NCBI RefSeq assembly: GCF_002567005.1
Contig: NZ_NUZU01000028.1
Coordinates: forward strand, 62,001 to 126,000
Length of the DNA stretch: 64,000 bases
From: Bacillus sp. AFS073361
GTDB taxonomy: Bacteria; Bacillota; Bacilli; Bacillales; Cytobacillaceae
Reading direction: 5' to 3'
Under the pieces are notes generated by a model. It was not told the origin of the DNA and did no database searches. It saw nothing but the letters and a program-made list of their open reading frames with translations. Both the position numbers and the translations under genes were made by a program. Shown in pieces: positions 16,700-25,991 of the stretch. Within the stretch, counting starts at the first letter, position 1; each line of letters begins with the position of its first letter.

Positions 16700-17577
16700 T
16701 GAGCACAAAGCAAGGAAGGTTGGGCTGGCTATTTGCCAGTCCTTATCTTATATATGCGGTCGTTTTCTTTCTAATTCCACTGGTATGGTCACTGTTTTTA
16801 TCCTTTACTGATTGGAATTTGATTGCACCAACTTTTAGTTTCGTTGGTATGGAAAATTACATGGAGGCTTTCAAGAGTCCAGGGGTTCAAAGTGCATTTT
16901 TTGTAAGTTTTAAATTTATGGCATTGTTTGTGCCGTTAGTTGTGGCATCTTCGATTATCGTTGCTTTAATCGTTCAAGGATTACCTAAATTTAAAGGTCT
17001 ATTTTTAATTGGTTTTTTCCTGCCTTATTTAGCATCAGGGGTTGTATCGTCATTTATCGTTAAAGGGATCTTATCTTACAACAGTCCAGTGAATGAATTT
17101 TTGAGGGGCTCATTTGGATTAGATATAAACTGGCTTGGAACACCTTTTGCTGCACTCTTTGTCGTTGCGATGATTATCGCTTGGAAATTCACTGGCTACT
17201 ATGCACTGATTTTAACGTCAGGACTTGAGAGTATTGATAAGGAAGTTTATGAAGCAGCTAGTATTGATGGGGTAACAGGCTGGCAGCGTTTTTGGAAGAT
17301 CACCTTTCCACTTCTGTACCCGGCTTTGTTTACAGTATTAATCCTATCGATTGGTGTTACGTTTGGTATTTTCACAGAGGTGTATCAGTTAACAGGTGGA
17401 GGACCAAATTTTGCAACTAATACATGGCAAATGGAGATTTTTACAAGAGCATTCACGAATCTTCAAGCGGGTTATGCTTCAGCGATTGCCATTATTGCGT
17501 CTGTAGTAACGTTTATTTCAATATTTATCATTCGAAAACTCTTAGAAATGTGGGGGAAACGAAATGGGTGGAGCTAA
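16699..17577 (+). CDS. ABC sugar transporter permease (MalF-like)
   Basis: Six-helix inner-membrane permease of 292 residues. The ATG overlaps the binding-protein stop by one base, so translation is coupled. The ATPase-contacting EAA loop reads KEVYEAASIDGVTGWQRFWK around base 17241. Its 3' end overlaps the second permease by 14 bp. As in the upstream importer, no nucleotide-binding subunit is encoded nearby, so a shared MsmX-like ATPase is required. Confidence 0.9.
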   Translation: MSTKQGRLGWLFASPYLIYAVVFFLIPLVWSLFLSFTDWNLIAPTFSFVGMENYMEAFKSPGVQSAFFVSFKFMALFVPLVVASSIIVALIVQGLPKFKGLFLIGFFLPYLASGVVSSFIVKGILSYNSPVNEFLRGSFGLDINWLGTPFAALFVVAMIIAWKFTGYYALILTSGLESIDKEVYEAASIDGVTGWQRFWKITFPLLYPALFTVLILSIGVTFGIFTEVYQLTGGGPNFATNTWQMEIFTRAFTNLQAGYASAIAIIASVVTFISIFIIRKLLEMWGKRNGWS

Positions 17578-18394
17578 GAAAAACGGATTATTGTTTCGTT
17601 ACCTAATTGCCGTTGTTCTCTTACTGATTATGATCTTTCCGTATATTTATATGGTGTTAAATTCCTTTGCTGTTTGGGATCAAGTAGATAAGAAGCTCAT
17701 TCCAACAGAGTACAGCTTGAAATCATATCAATGGCTGCTTGGTGGAGGCGAAGCGGTCATCCCAAGGCCATGGCTGAATGCGTTTTTTAATAGTTTTATT
17801 GTTTCTGGTGCATCAACGTTTTTAATGATGGTTACAGGTGTTATGGTTGCGTATGCCTTAGCGAAAATTCCTTTTAAAGGTAGAGACACCGTTAATAACG
17901 TGATTTTATTTCAAATGTTTTTCCCGGCGATTATTTTGTTAATCCCTACGTTCCTTGTGATTCAAAGACTCGGCATGTATGACTCTTATTGGGGAATGAT
18001 TTTACCAAAAGCCCTCAGCTTATGGGCGGTATTTATGTATACCAACTTCTTTAAGGCGATACCAGATACATTTATTGAAGCCGCAAAGTTGGATGGGGCG
18101 AGTGAATTGCAAATCATGTTTAAAATCGTCCTGCCAATGTCGAAGTCGATTTCGACTGTTATCTTCTTATTCTTGTTTATGGAAAGATGGACCGAGTTGT
18201 TATGGGATATGTTAGTCGCGAAGAGCGATAATATGCTAACTTTAAACGTCCTTTTATCACAAATGTTTGGTCCTTATGGCGGCTATCCAGGGCCTATGTA
18301 CGCGGCAGCGGTGTTATTAACCATGCCAATCATTATTATCTTCTTACTATTTGCGAAAAAGTTCCAAGAAGGAATGCAATTTACACTTAAGTAA
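17564..18394 (+). CDS. ABC sugar transporter permease (MalG-like)
   Basis: Second permease of the importer, 276 residues, six membrane helices, EAA loop DTFIEAAKLDGASELQIMFK near base 18067. The start ATG at 17564 is inside the preceding gene and follows GGGGGAAACGAA, a usable ribosome site. The C-terminal PGPMYAAAVLLTMPIIIIFL and short basic tail KKFQEGMQFTLK are MalG-like. The next gene (GH13) begins 20 nt downstream behind a weak AGGAG site. Confidence 0.9.
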   Translation: MGGAKKNGLLFRYLIAVVLLLIMIFPYIYMVLNSFAVWDQVDKKLIPTEYSLKSYQWLLGGGEAVIPRPWLNAFFNSFIVSGASTFLMMVTGVMVAYALAKIPFKGRDTVNNVILFQMFFPAIILLIPTFLVIQRLGMYDSYWGMILPKALSLWAVFMYTNFFKAIPDTFIEAAKLDGASELQIMFKIVLPMSKSISTVIFLFLFMERWTELLWDMLVAKSDNMLTLNVLLSQMFGPYGGYPGPMYAAAVLLTMPIIIIFLLFAKKFQEGMQFTLK

Positions 18395-18414
18395 TTAATA
18401 GGAGTTTTAGTACG

Positions 18415-20037
18415 ATGGTGAAATGGTGGAAACAATCGACTTTTTATGAAATCTATATGTCAAGCTTTAAAGATGGAAATGGTGATGGAATCGGCGACTT
18501 TACGGGGATTACCTCTAAACTCGACTATCTTAAAGAATTGGGGATTGACGGATTGTGGCTGACTCCGTTTTATCCATCACCAAAGGTCGATAATGGCTAT
18601 GACATTTCCGACTATTATGGAATTGATCCGGATTATGGCACGATGGCGGATTTTGAAATGTTTATACAAGAAGCGCATCAACGTGGGATCAAGGTCATCG
18701 CCGATTTAGTGCTCAATCACACTTCTTCTCATCATCCATGGTTCCAGGAGTCAAAGTCCGCTAAGGATGATTCGAAGCGTGATTGGTATATCTGGAGAGA
18801 TATGCCGAATAATTGGGAATCATTCTTTGGCGGACCGGCTTGGGAATACGATTCGAGGACGAATCAATATTACTACCATGCCTTTGCGAAGGAACAGGTG
18901 GATTTAAACTGGGCCAACCCTGAAGTGAAACAGGCGATGTTTGATGTGATGAAATTTTGGCTTGAAAAAGGAATCGATGGTTTCCGGCTTGATGTCATCA
19001 ACTTCTTAAAGGTGAATGATTCGCTTCAGGACAATCCATATGATTGGGAGAAAAAGGAACAAATTCATTTGTACGATAAAGACCAAGAAGGAATTATAGC
19101 GACGATTGAGGAAATTGCCGAGTTTGTTCATCAATATCCAGATAAATTCCTTGTTGGTGAGGTAGGTTCCGAGGATTTGGAAGTTCTAAAAAAATATTCG
19201 GGCCTTAACAAATTAGATGTGGTGTTTAATTTTAATATCGGGAGTATGGCTGAGTTTGATACAGATAGGCTCTTTGGGCAATTAGTGGAAACAGAGAAAA
19301 TCTATGATTCTACTCAAATTCCAACATTATTCTTTTCTAGTCATGATATGTCCAGGCATATTTCAAGATTTGGCGGCGATAATGATCGTGCCAAACTGGT
19401 TGCCACTCTAATGCTGACGGCAAAGGGTGTCCCCTTCATCTATTTTGGCGATGAAATCGGGATGAGAGATTGGATTACAGACGACCTATCGAAAATGAAA
19501 GATATTCAAGGAATCATGGGCTATACGCTCGCATTAGAAGCTGGCAAGTCACCTGAAGAAGCCCTAATGGTTGCGAATGAAAAATCGCGCGACAAGTCAC
19601 GTACCCCGATGCAATGGAATGAACAGGACAATGTCGGCTTTTCAGAGGGGCTGCCGTGGATTACGGTTCCAGACGATGCCTATAAAGTTACGGTTGAAGA
19701 CCAAATAAATAATCCAGAATCGATGCTTTCTTTTTATAAAAAATTGCTGAAGCTGCGAAAGGACCATTCATCGCTGCAGTTCGGGGATTATGAAGTTTTG
19801 CGAAATGAAGAGGGAATGATCTATTTTGTCAGAATGGATTCAGTTGAAAAAATATTAGTTGTTTTGAATTTCACTGATCAACCAAGAACACTTGAAGTGG
19901 AGGGAGCAGCCTCCATGAAGTTGTTACTTTCAACACATCGAACAAGGCTTGATCGTGAAAATACCGTAACAATTTTAGCGAATGAAGCAATGATCCTAAA
20001 GGGGGAAATAGGAAATGGCCTTGTTAAGGAAAGGTAA
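18415..20037 (+). CDS. GH13 alpha-glucosidase-like hydrolase
   Basis: Cytoplasmic retaining alpha-glycosidase of family 13, 540 residues, oligo-1,6-glucosidase/trehalose-6-phosphate hydrolase size class. The catalytic barrel shows the four family regions: DLVLNHTSS, DGFRLDVINF with nucleophile Asp193, VGEVGS with acid/base Glu249, and SSHDMSRH with Asp311. The last usually reads NHD in oligo-glucosidases, so SHD is a deviation. A C-terminal beta domain follows. Why an alpha-glucosidase sits in a mannoside operon is unclear; it may remove alpha-glucosyl caps from imported oligosaccharides or act on a glucosyl-mannose. The 3' end overlaps the next gene by 23 bp, so coupling is likely. Confidence 0.85.
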   Translation: MVKWWKQSTFYEIYMSSFKDGNGDGIGDFTGITSKLDYLKELGIDGLWLTPFYPSPKVDNGYDISDYYGIDPDYGTMADFEMFIQEAHQRGIKVIADLVLNHTSSHHPWFQESKSAKDDSKRDWYIWRDMPNNWESFFGGPAWEYDSRTNQYYYHAFAKEQVDLNWANPEVKQAMFDVMKFWLEKGIDGFRLDVINFLKVNDSLQDNPYDWEKKEQIHLYDKDQEGIIATIEEIAEFVHQYPDKFLVGEVGSEDLEVLKKYSGLNKLDVVFNFNIGSMAEFDTDRLFGQLVETEKIYDSTQIPTLFFSSHDMSRHISRFGGDNDRAKLVATLMLTAKGVPFIYFGDEIGMRDWITDDLSKMKDIQGIMGYTLALEAGKSPEEALMVANEKSRDKSRTPMQWNEQDNVGFSEGLPWITVPDDAYKVTVEDQINNPESMLSFYKKLLKLRKDHSSLQFGDYEVLRNEEGMIYFVRMDSVEKILVVLNFTDQPRTLEVEGAASMKLLLSTHRTRLDRENTVTILANEAMILKGEIGNGLVKER

Positions 20038-20959
20038 TGCTCAAACATGTGAACAGCTGTTAGAGGAATATAAATCGAAACCACAACCAACCAATCCGGA
20101 AAAAATCGTATTCTCCGGCATTGGGGAAAATGATGTCTATAATATAAGCGCACCGTTTGAGGATGAGGGAGAGTTGGTCATTGCCGGACGAGTGGAATCA
20201 CGTGACAGTGAACACTCCAATGTATACTTCTTTGTCGAAAGAAACGGCGAGTGGGTGCCAAGAGAAAATGCGCCAGTCTTGGAATTGCAAGATCCTTTCT
20301 TTACTCGAATCTCAGGAGAGCTAGTAGTGGGGGGCGTTCAAATATTCCCTCATCCAACGAATGAAGGACAACTTGGCTGGAGAACCGTTTTTTATAAAGG
20401 TCAATCGATTGCAAGCCTGCAAGAATTTACAAAAGGTCCTGACGGAATGAAAGATCTGCGTTTAGTCGAACTAAAGGATGGAAGCATTGGAGTATTAACC
20501 AGACCTCAGGGTGAAAAAGGCGGAAGAGGAAAAATTGGCTGGACTAGTATTTCTTCCTTAGAAGAATTGACTGTTGATGTGGTCAACGAAGCGCCGTTAC
20601 TACAAGGGCAGTTCATTGATGAAGAATGGGGCGGAGCCAACGAGCCGCATCTTTTATCAAATGGTCTTGTTGGAGTATTAGGACATGTTGCCTCCTTTGA
20701 TGAAGAAGGAAACCGCCACTATTACCCAATGGTATTTGCCCTTAATCCAGAAACAAGTGAATTTTCAGATATGGAGTTAATCGCAACTAGAAGTCAGTTC
20801 CTCCCTGGTCCAACGAAGCGTCCAGACTTAGAAGATGTCGTCTTTAGTGGCGGACTCGTTCGAAAACCCGATGGAACGGCTGATATTTATGCAGGAATTA
20901 GTGATGCAGAAGCTCAAAAAATTACCATTGTCGATCCGTTTTTACAATACGAGCGGTAA
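20015..20959 (+). CDS. DUF1861 / GT108-like beta-mannoside phosphorylase candidate
   Basis: Protein of 314 residues that I recognise as the DUF1861 (MTP-1-like) family. Its members in Leishmania are GT108 enzymes that make and phosphorolyse beta-1,2-mannan (mannogen); bacterial members are little studied. Family features visible: DVYNISAPF, AGRVESRDSEHSNVYFF, LQDPFFTRI with Asp93, GGVQIFPHP, GPDGMKDLRLVEL, EWGGANEPHLL and PGPTKRPDLEDVVFSGGL. The fold is expected to be a five-bladed propeller like GH130, and Asp93 in QDPF is the analogue of the catalytic Asp in GH130 EDPR (inference). No signal peptide. It is translationally overlapped with GH13 and lies 27 nt before the GH130 gene. Substrate not provable here. 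Confidence 0.75.
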   Translation: MALLRKGNAQTCEQLLEEYKSKPQPTNPEKIVFSGIGENDVYNISAPFEDEGELVIAGRVESRDSEHSNVYFFVERNGEWVPRENAPVLELQDPFFTRISGELVVGGVQIFPHPTNEGQLGWRTVFYKGQSIASLQEFTKGPDGMKDLRLVELKDGSIGVLTRPQGEKGGRGKIGWTSISSLEELTVDVVNEAPLLQGQFIDEEWGGANEPHLLSNGLVGVLGHVASFDEEGNRHYYPMVFALNPETSEFSDMELIATRSQFLPGPTKRPDLEDVVFSGGLVRKPDGTADIYAGISDAEAQKITIVDPFLQYER

Positions 20960-20986
20960 ATCTGATACAACAAAGGAGTCATTAAA

Positions 20987-22051
20987 ATGAATGTTTATAG
21001 ATTTGAAGAGAACCCTCTAGTTACTCCAGCAGATGTGAAACCGCATCGAGCTGATTTTGAAGTGATCGGTGCTTTTAATGCAGGTGTTACAACGTATAAG
21101 GATGAAATTATCATGCTTCTTCGTGTCGCTGAACGACCAATTAGTGAAGACCCGAATATCATTAAATCGCCCATTTATAATCCCAAAACAAATGAACTTG
21201 AGATTTTAGAATTCCGTTTAGATGATCCTGCGTATGACTTCTCTGATCCACGTGTGATTCGAAAAAGCGGGGATGTACATTCATGGGACTATTTAACATC
21301 TATCGCCTACTTGCGGATTGCAAGAAGCAAAGATGGCGGTCATCATTTCACCATCGATGAGAATCCTTTCGTTTACCCTTCTAATGAGTTAGAAACATTT
21401 GGGATAGAGGACCCAAGGATTACTAAGATTGAAGATACTTATTATATCTATTTTAGTGCGGTTTCACCTGTTGGTGTGGGAGAATCGATGGTTTCCACCA
21501 AGGACTTCATAACTACTGAACATCATGGGATGATTTTTGCACCGGAAAATAAAGATGTCTTAATTTTCCCTGAAAAAATTAATGGAAAATATTACGCACT
21601 CCACCGTCCTGTTCCGAAAAGTGTAGGGGAGCCAGAAATGTGGATTGCTGAATCAACTAATCTCCTGCATTGGGGGAATCACAAGCATTTACTAGGTTTA
21701 CGTGAGGGCATGTGGGATAGCGCTCGTATGGGCGGAGGGGCTGTTCCGTTTAAGACAGAAAAAGGCTGGCTGGAGCTTTATCATGGTGCAACTGAGGATC
21801 ACCGCTATTGTATGGGAGCAGTTCTCCTAGATTTAGAAAATCCCACAAAGGTCATTGCACGCTCCAACCAACCGATTCTTGAGCCTGAAGCAGACTATGA
21901 AGTAGAAGGGTTTTTTGGGAATGTAGTCTTTTCATGCGGTGCAGTTGTTGAAGGCGATGTAGTTAAAATGTTTTACGGTGTTGCTGATACATCAATGGCA
22001 TGTGCGGAATTAAGCTTAAAAGAAATCTTGGATTCATTAACTTATTTATAA
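20987..22051 (+). CDS. GH130 beta-mannoside phosphorylase
   Basis: Inverting phosphorylase that splits a beta-mannoside with inorganic phosphate to give alpha-mannose-1-phosphate; cytoplasmic, 354 residues, five-bladed propeller family. Diagnostic motifs: FNAGVTTYKDEIIMLLRVAER, FGIEDPRIT with catalytic Asp142, HRPVPKS, DSARMGGGAVPF, WLELYHGA and FSCGAV. Subfamily choice (beta-1,2-mannobiose, beta-1,4-mannosyl-glucose or mannosyl-GlcNAc) cannot be made reliably by eye; the DUF1861/GT108 neighbour favours beta-1,2-mannosides. A terminator-like hairpin follows 16 nt after the stop, so downstream genes may be expressed less or from another promoter. Confidence 0.88.
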   Translation: MNVYRFEENPLVTPADVKPHRADFEVIGAFNAGVTTYKDEIIMLLRVAERPISEDPNIIKSPIYNPKTNELEILEFRLDDPAYDFSDPRVIRKSGDVHSWDYLTSIAYLRIARSKDGGHHFTIDENPFVYPSNELETFGIEDPRITKIEDTYYIYFSAVSPVGVGESMVSTKDFITTEHHGMIFAPENKDVLIFPEKINGKYYALHRPVPKSVGEPEMWIAESTNLLHWGNHKHLLGLREGMWDSARMGGGAVPFKTEKGWLELYHGATEDHRYCMGAVLLDLENPTKVIARSNQPILEPEADYEVEGFFGNVVFSCGAVVEGDVVKMFYGVADTSMACAELSLKEILDSLTYL

Positions 22052-22066
22052 TTTGAAAAATTAAGT

Positions 22067-22098
22067 GCCAAAATCCTGAGACTGATTTTGGCCTTTTT
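22067..22098 (+). terminator. Intrinsic terminator inside the mannoside operon
   Basis: Perfect 9-bp stem GCCAAAATC / GATTTTGGC, 8-nt loop, then CTTTTTATT. It separates GH130 from the GH2 gene 78 nt downstream; a weak promoter (TTTACG, 17 nt, AATAAA near 22106-22134) could restart transcription. Confidence 0.75.
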
Positions 22099-22176
22099 AT
22101 TATGTTTTACGCTACTAGAGGCTTCACTAATAAAACGGAAATACTGTAAGCATTTTTCAATGGCAGGTGACAAACG

Positions 22177-24705
22177 ATGAAAATAAATGATAACTGGAAA
22201 ATAAAACATTTTGATGTAGGGGCCGCACGGGATCTTGAGGTCGCTGCACCTGAATACATTGATTACTTCTGGATGACAGCATCAGTACCTGGCGATGTTC
22301 ATTCAACCTTGATTGACCGAAAGTTAATTGAAGATCCTTTTTACGGACACAATGATTTGAAATGTCAGTGGGTAGAAGAAAAGGTTTGGTGGTATCGCAA
22401 TACGTTTGAGTTCAATGATGATATTAGTAAAGACCACCGCTATGAGCTGATTTTTGAAGGGTTGGATACATTTGCTACCGTTTATTTAAATGGTGTGGAA
22501 CTGGGTTCAACGGAGAATATGTATATTAGTCACAGCTTTGAGGTTGCGCGGGAGTTGAAGCAAGGGACAAATGTTTTGGCGGTAAAATTTGATCCCATCC
22601 ATGTTCATGTGAAGGACAAGGTTCAATATTATTGGTCTGGATTTAGCAAGAAAAGAATCTGGACAAGAAAGGCTCAAAGTCATTATGGCTGGGATTGGGG
22701 GCCGCGCTTGGTTGCTGCAGGGATATGGAAGGAAGTTCATTTAGAGAAGAGAACTTATGCTAAAATCGACTCTGTATTTGCTAAAACGAAATCCATTTCT
22801 CATGACAAAGCCATTATCGAGGTCGAAGTGGACATAGCTTCATTTAGAAAAGATAAAGATTATGTGGTCGATGTTACCCTTTCTGATGGGGCAGAAAGTT
22901 ACTCAGCTAAAGGAAAAGTAGACCGCAAACAAGCAACAGTTGCATTGGAAGTGGAAAATCCGAAGCTATGGTGGACACATGACTTGGGCACGCCTTACCT
23001 TTATCAACTAAAGATTGAATTGCTTGCGGATGGTGTGAAAGTGGATGATTATCAAGAAGACTTTGGGATTAGGACCATTGAGGTACTGCGTAAGGATGAA
23101 GAGGGTAATCCTTGTTTTACCTTTGTTTTAAATGGAGAAAAGGTATTTGCTAAAGGGGCCAATTGGATTCCAATCGATAGTTTCATCGGAGCTGTCCCAG
23201 ATTCTCGTTACAGGCACTTAATCAAGATGTCCAAAGATGCGAATATGAATATGCTTCGTGTTTGGGGTGGCGGTATCTATGAAAAAGAAGTTTTTTATGA
23301 CGAGTGTAATCGGCTTGGCATTTTAGTCTGGCAGGATTTCATGTTTTCCTGTGCGCTCTATCCGGATTATAATAAGAACTTTATGGCCAACGTAAAAGAG
23401 GAAATCATACATGTGGTCAAACGGCTCCGTAATCATCCTTGCTTGGCACTTTGGTGTGGAAACAATGAGAATGATTGGCTGTATGAAGCGTTGTCTTCCT
23501 CGGGTGAAATTACTCATCCTTTTTATGGTGAAAAAATCTATCATGAATTAATGCCGGAATTACTTCAAGAACTCGACCCAACTCGTCTGTTTTGGCCGAG
23601 CTCGCCATTCGGAGGAAATGATCATAATTCAAGAGAGCAGGGCGACACGCATAATTGGCAGGTTTGGCACGGGAATATTGAGCCGAGAACGTTTGGTGAA
23701 CCGCAGAAGGTGAATTACAGCGTCGAAGGGCTGTCATTTAAAAATTTTAAAAATGATACGACACTCTTTGCGAGTGAATTTGGCATGCATGCTTCTTCTA
23801 ATCGTTATACATTAGAACGAAATATCCCGAAGGATCAATTTTACTGGGGAAGCGAAGAAATGGCGTACCGGAATAAAGATATCCATCATCCAAAAGGAAT
23901 TCTGCTGATGGAAGGTTATACAGGGGTTCCAAAGGAATTAGATGAGTATATTGCCTATTCGATGTTAACCCAAGCAGAAGGTTTGAAGTATGGCATCGAA
24001 CATTATAGGCGCAATAAACCACATACCAGCGGTGCATTATTTTGGCAGTTAAATGACTGCTGGCCGGGGACAAGCTGGTCAGTTATCGACTATTATTTAT
24101 TGCCTAAGGCTTCCTATCATTATGCAAGAAAGTTCTTTAGTCCAGTTCTATTAACGCTTGATCATGTACCAGGTAAAGATATGGCTATTTGGGTGGTAAA
24201 TGACCGGTTAGAAACCTATGAGGATGAAATTGAACTGGCCGTTTATCAATTTACTGGTGAAAAAGTATTTTCAAGGCAATGGACGGTTTCGATCCCAGCC
24301 AATGTTTCGCAGCAAGTCGACGTTATGTTAGAGCAGGAAGCTCTTAGTGGTCTGCAGCCAGAAGAGGCCGTGATCGTCATTCGCTCAAAAAGGAATAAAA
24401 CCGATGAAAACTTCTACTATTTCCGCGACCAAAAGGATTTGAGATTGGAAGAGTCTGAAGTAACTGTTTTGATTGACCGTGAGAAACATGAGCTGACCCT
24501 ATCCGCCAATCTGCTCGCGCGAATGGTCACCATTGAACTGGATATGGAGCAGCTTGTCATCGAGGATAACTTCTTTGATTTACTGCCAAATATGAGCAGA
24601 ACGATTAAGGTCGGACAGGCTGAGGGGAAAGACGTTCCATGGGAAACCTTGAGAGTGAAGGCCATTAATAGTAGTGTAAAAACAGGAGTGAAAAAAGCCT
24701 TCTAG
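22177..24705 (+). CDS. Beta-mannosidase, glycoside hydrolase family 2
   Basis: Retaining exo-beta-mannosidase, 842 residues, no signal peptide, so it works on imported oligosaccharides. An N-terminal jelly-roll (VPGDVHSTLIDRKLIEDPFYG, WWYRNTF, GLDTFATVYLNG) is followed by an immunoglobulin-like domain and the TIM barrel, with acid/base Glu431 in WCGNNEND and nucleophile Glu534 in FASEFGMH. RVWGGGIYE and FWQLNDCWPGTSWSVIDY are typical of beta-mannosidases rather than beta-galactosidases. It releases mannose, which fits the kinase and isomerase downstream. Ribosome site AGGTGA precedes the ATG. Confidence 0.92.
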   Translation: MKINDNWKIKHFDVGAARDLEVAAPEYIDYFWMTASVPGDVHSTLIDRKLIEDPFYGHNDLKCQWVEEKVWWYRNTFEFNDDISKDHRYELIFEGLDTFATVYLNGVELGSTENMYISHSFEVARELKQGTNVLAVKFDPIHVHVKDKVQYYWSGFSKKRIWTRKAQSHYGWDWGPRLVAAGIWKEVHLEKRTYAKIDSVFAKTKSISHDKAIIEVEVDIASFRKDKDYVVDVTLSDGAESYSAKGKVDRKQATVALEVENPKLWWTHDLGTPYLYQLKIELLADGVKVDDYQEDFGIRTIEVLRKDEEGNPCFTFVLNGEKVFAKGANWIPIDSFIGAVPDSRYRHLIKMSKDANMNMLRVWGGGIYEKEVFYDECNRLGILVWQDFMFSCALYPDYNKNFMANVKEEIIHVVKRLRNHPCLALWCGNNENDWLYEALSSSGEITHPFYGEKIYHELMPELLQELDPTRLFWPSSPFGGNDHNSREQGDTHNWQVWHGNIEPRTFGEPQKVNYSVEGLSFKNFKNDTTLFASEFGMHASSNRYTLERNIPKDQFYWGSEEMAYRNKDIHHPKGILLMEGYTGVPKELDEYIAYSMLTQAEGLKYGIEHYRRNKPHTSGALFWQLNDCWPGTSWSVIDYYLLPKASYHYARKFFSPVLLTLDHVPGKDMAIWVVNDRLETYEDEIELAVYQFTGEKVFSRQWTVSIPANVSQQVDVMLEQEALSGLQPEEAVIVIRSKRNKTDENFYYFRDQKDLRLEESEVTVLIDREKHELTLSANLLARMVTIELDMEQLVIEDNFFDLLPNMSRTIKVGQAEGKDVPWETLRVKAINSSVKTGVKKAF

Positions 24706-24735
24706 GCCGACTCTTCTGCAAAAGGAGATCAAAGA

Positions 24736-25965
24736 ATGCTTCAAATTTTTAAGTCTTTTTCTACGGAATTAAAGTTTTATTTACTGATGAATGCTTTATT
24801 TTCCTTTGGCGGCGTTTTGTCCGGTGTGTTTCAAAGTGTTTTCTTATGGAAATTGGATAAAACCTATTCACTTCTAGCTTACTATAGTTTGTATTGGTCC
24901 ATCGCGATCATCTTTTGTTTTGGCCTTTGCGGATGGCTGGCTAGGAAAACGAGCCCAATGATTACGATGCGTTTAGGATTTGTCTTTTATCTGATTACCT
25001 ATTTAATTATGCTTATTTTTCATGACACATTAAGTGAACATATCATGTTGTTAGGATTTTCAAATGGATTAGCGATGAGTCTGTATTATGTCGGCATGCA
25101 TTTGGCTGTATTAGATTTAACAACCAATGATAATCGGGATCAATTTTTATATGTACAAGGTATTCTATTTACCATTGGAGGTGTGATCGGCCCGGTTCTG
25201 TCAGGAATCATCATCTCGCAATTGGATGGCATGCTTGGGTATTATGTCGTTTTCATTGGAACTTGTCTATTCTTTTTTCTATCCTTTTTAACCTCTCTAA
25301 AAGTGAAGGGAAAGCCAATTACAGCAAAAAGTTATTTCTGGGATGTTATCAAGAATCCGTCCAAGGAATGGAAAAGGATGTACAAGGTAATGTTTGCTGA
25401 TGGGATTGTATCTGGCGTGTACGGGACCTTCTTGATTACGATGATTACCTTCAAAGTAGCGGGCGGAGAATTAAGTTTAGGAGTTTATAATATGGCAGCT
25501 GAGTTGATTGCCATTGTTACATTCTATTTGCTTGCTAAGTTCTCTAATCCGAAATATCGTCTCGCCATTTATGCGATCGGTTCGGTAAGTATATTTTTGA
25601 GTTCTATATTGTTATCCATCCTTCCGGTCCTTCTATCATTGATTATATTTGGAATTGTCTCGCCATTAGCCCATAATATGGTTACCACCTCGATGAGTGC
25701 CATGATTTATGAAGCGATTGAGAAGGACCCCGAGTACAAGGTCAAGCGTTTGGATTATATCATTATTCGAGAAATTCCACTCGGAGTTGGAAGAATCATA
25801 GGAGTATTTTTGTTTTTAGCGATGAGAAAATACTTTGATTTTGACCTGCTTTTACCTGTCTCGTTTAGTCTTTTTCCGATTATCTATGTGCTGATGATTC
25901 CAACCCTATATTTTATTTGGAGAAAATCAAAAAAGGGATCTATGGGCAGTTATAATGAAATGTAG
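24736..25965 (+). CDS. MFS transporter, probable mannoside/sugar carrier
   Basis: Polytopic major-facilitator protein of 409 residues with about twelve membrane segments, a typical inter-domain basic loop (SLKVKGKPITAKSYFWDVIK near residue 200) and a lysine-rich tail. AAGGAGATCAAAGA precedes the ATG. It lies between the beta-mannosidase and the sugar kinase in one run of genes, so it may move a mono- or disaccharide in parallel with the ABC importer or export an unused product. I do not recognise a characterised subfamily; the substrate is inferred only from context. Confidence 0.8.
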   Translation: MLQIFKSFSTELKFYLLMNALFSFGGVLSGVFQSVFLWKLDKTYSLLAYYSLYWSIAIIFCFGLCGWLARKTSPMITMRLGFVFYLITYLIMLIFHDTLSEHIMLLGFSNGLAMSLYYVGMHLAVLDLTTNDNRDQFLYVQGILFTIGGVIGPVLSGIIISQLDGMLGYYVVFIGTCLFFFLSFLTSLKVKGKPITAKSYFWDVIKNPSKEWKRMYKVMFADGIVSGVYGTFLITMITFKVAGGELSLGVYNMAAELIAIVTFYLLAKFSNPKYRLAIYAIGSVSIFLSSILLSILPVLLSLIIFGIVSPLAHNMVTTSMSAMIYEAIEKDPEYKVKRLDYIIIREIPLGVGRIIGVFLFLAMRKYFDFDLLLPVSFSLFPIIYVLMIPTLYFIWRKSKKGSMGSYNEM

Positions 25966-25991
25966 AAATTTTTATTTGGAGGTATTTCTGT

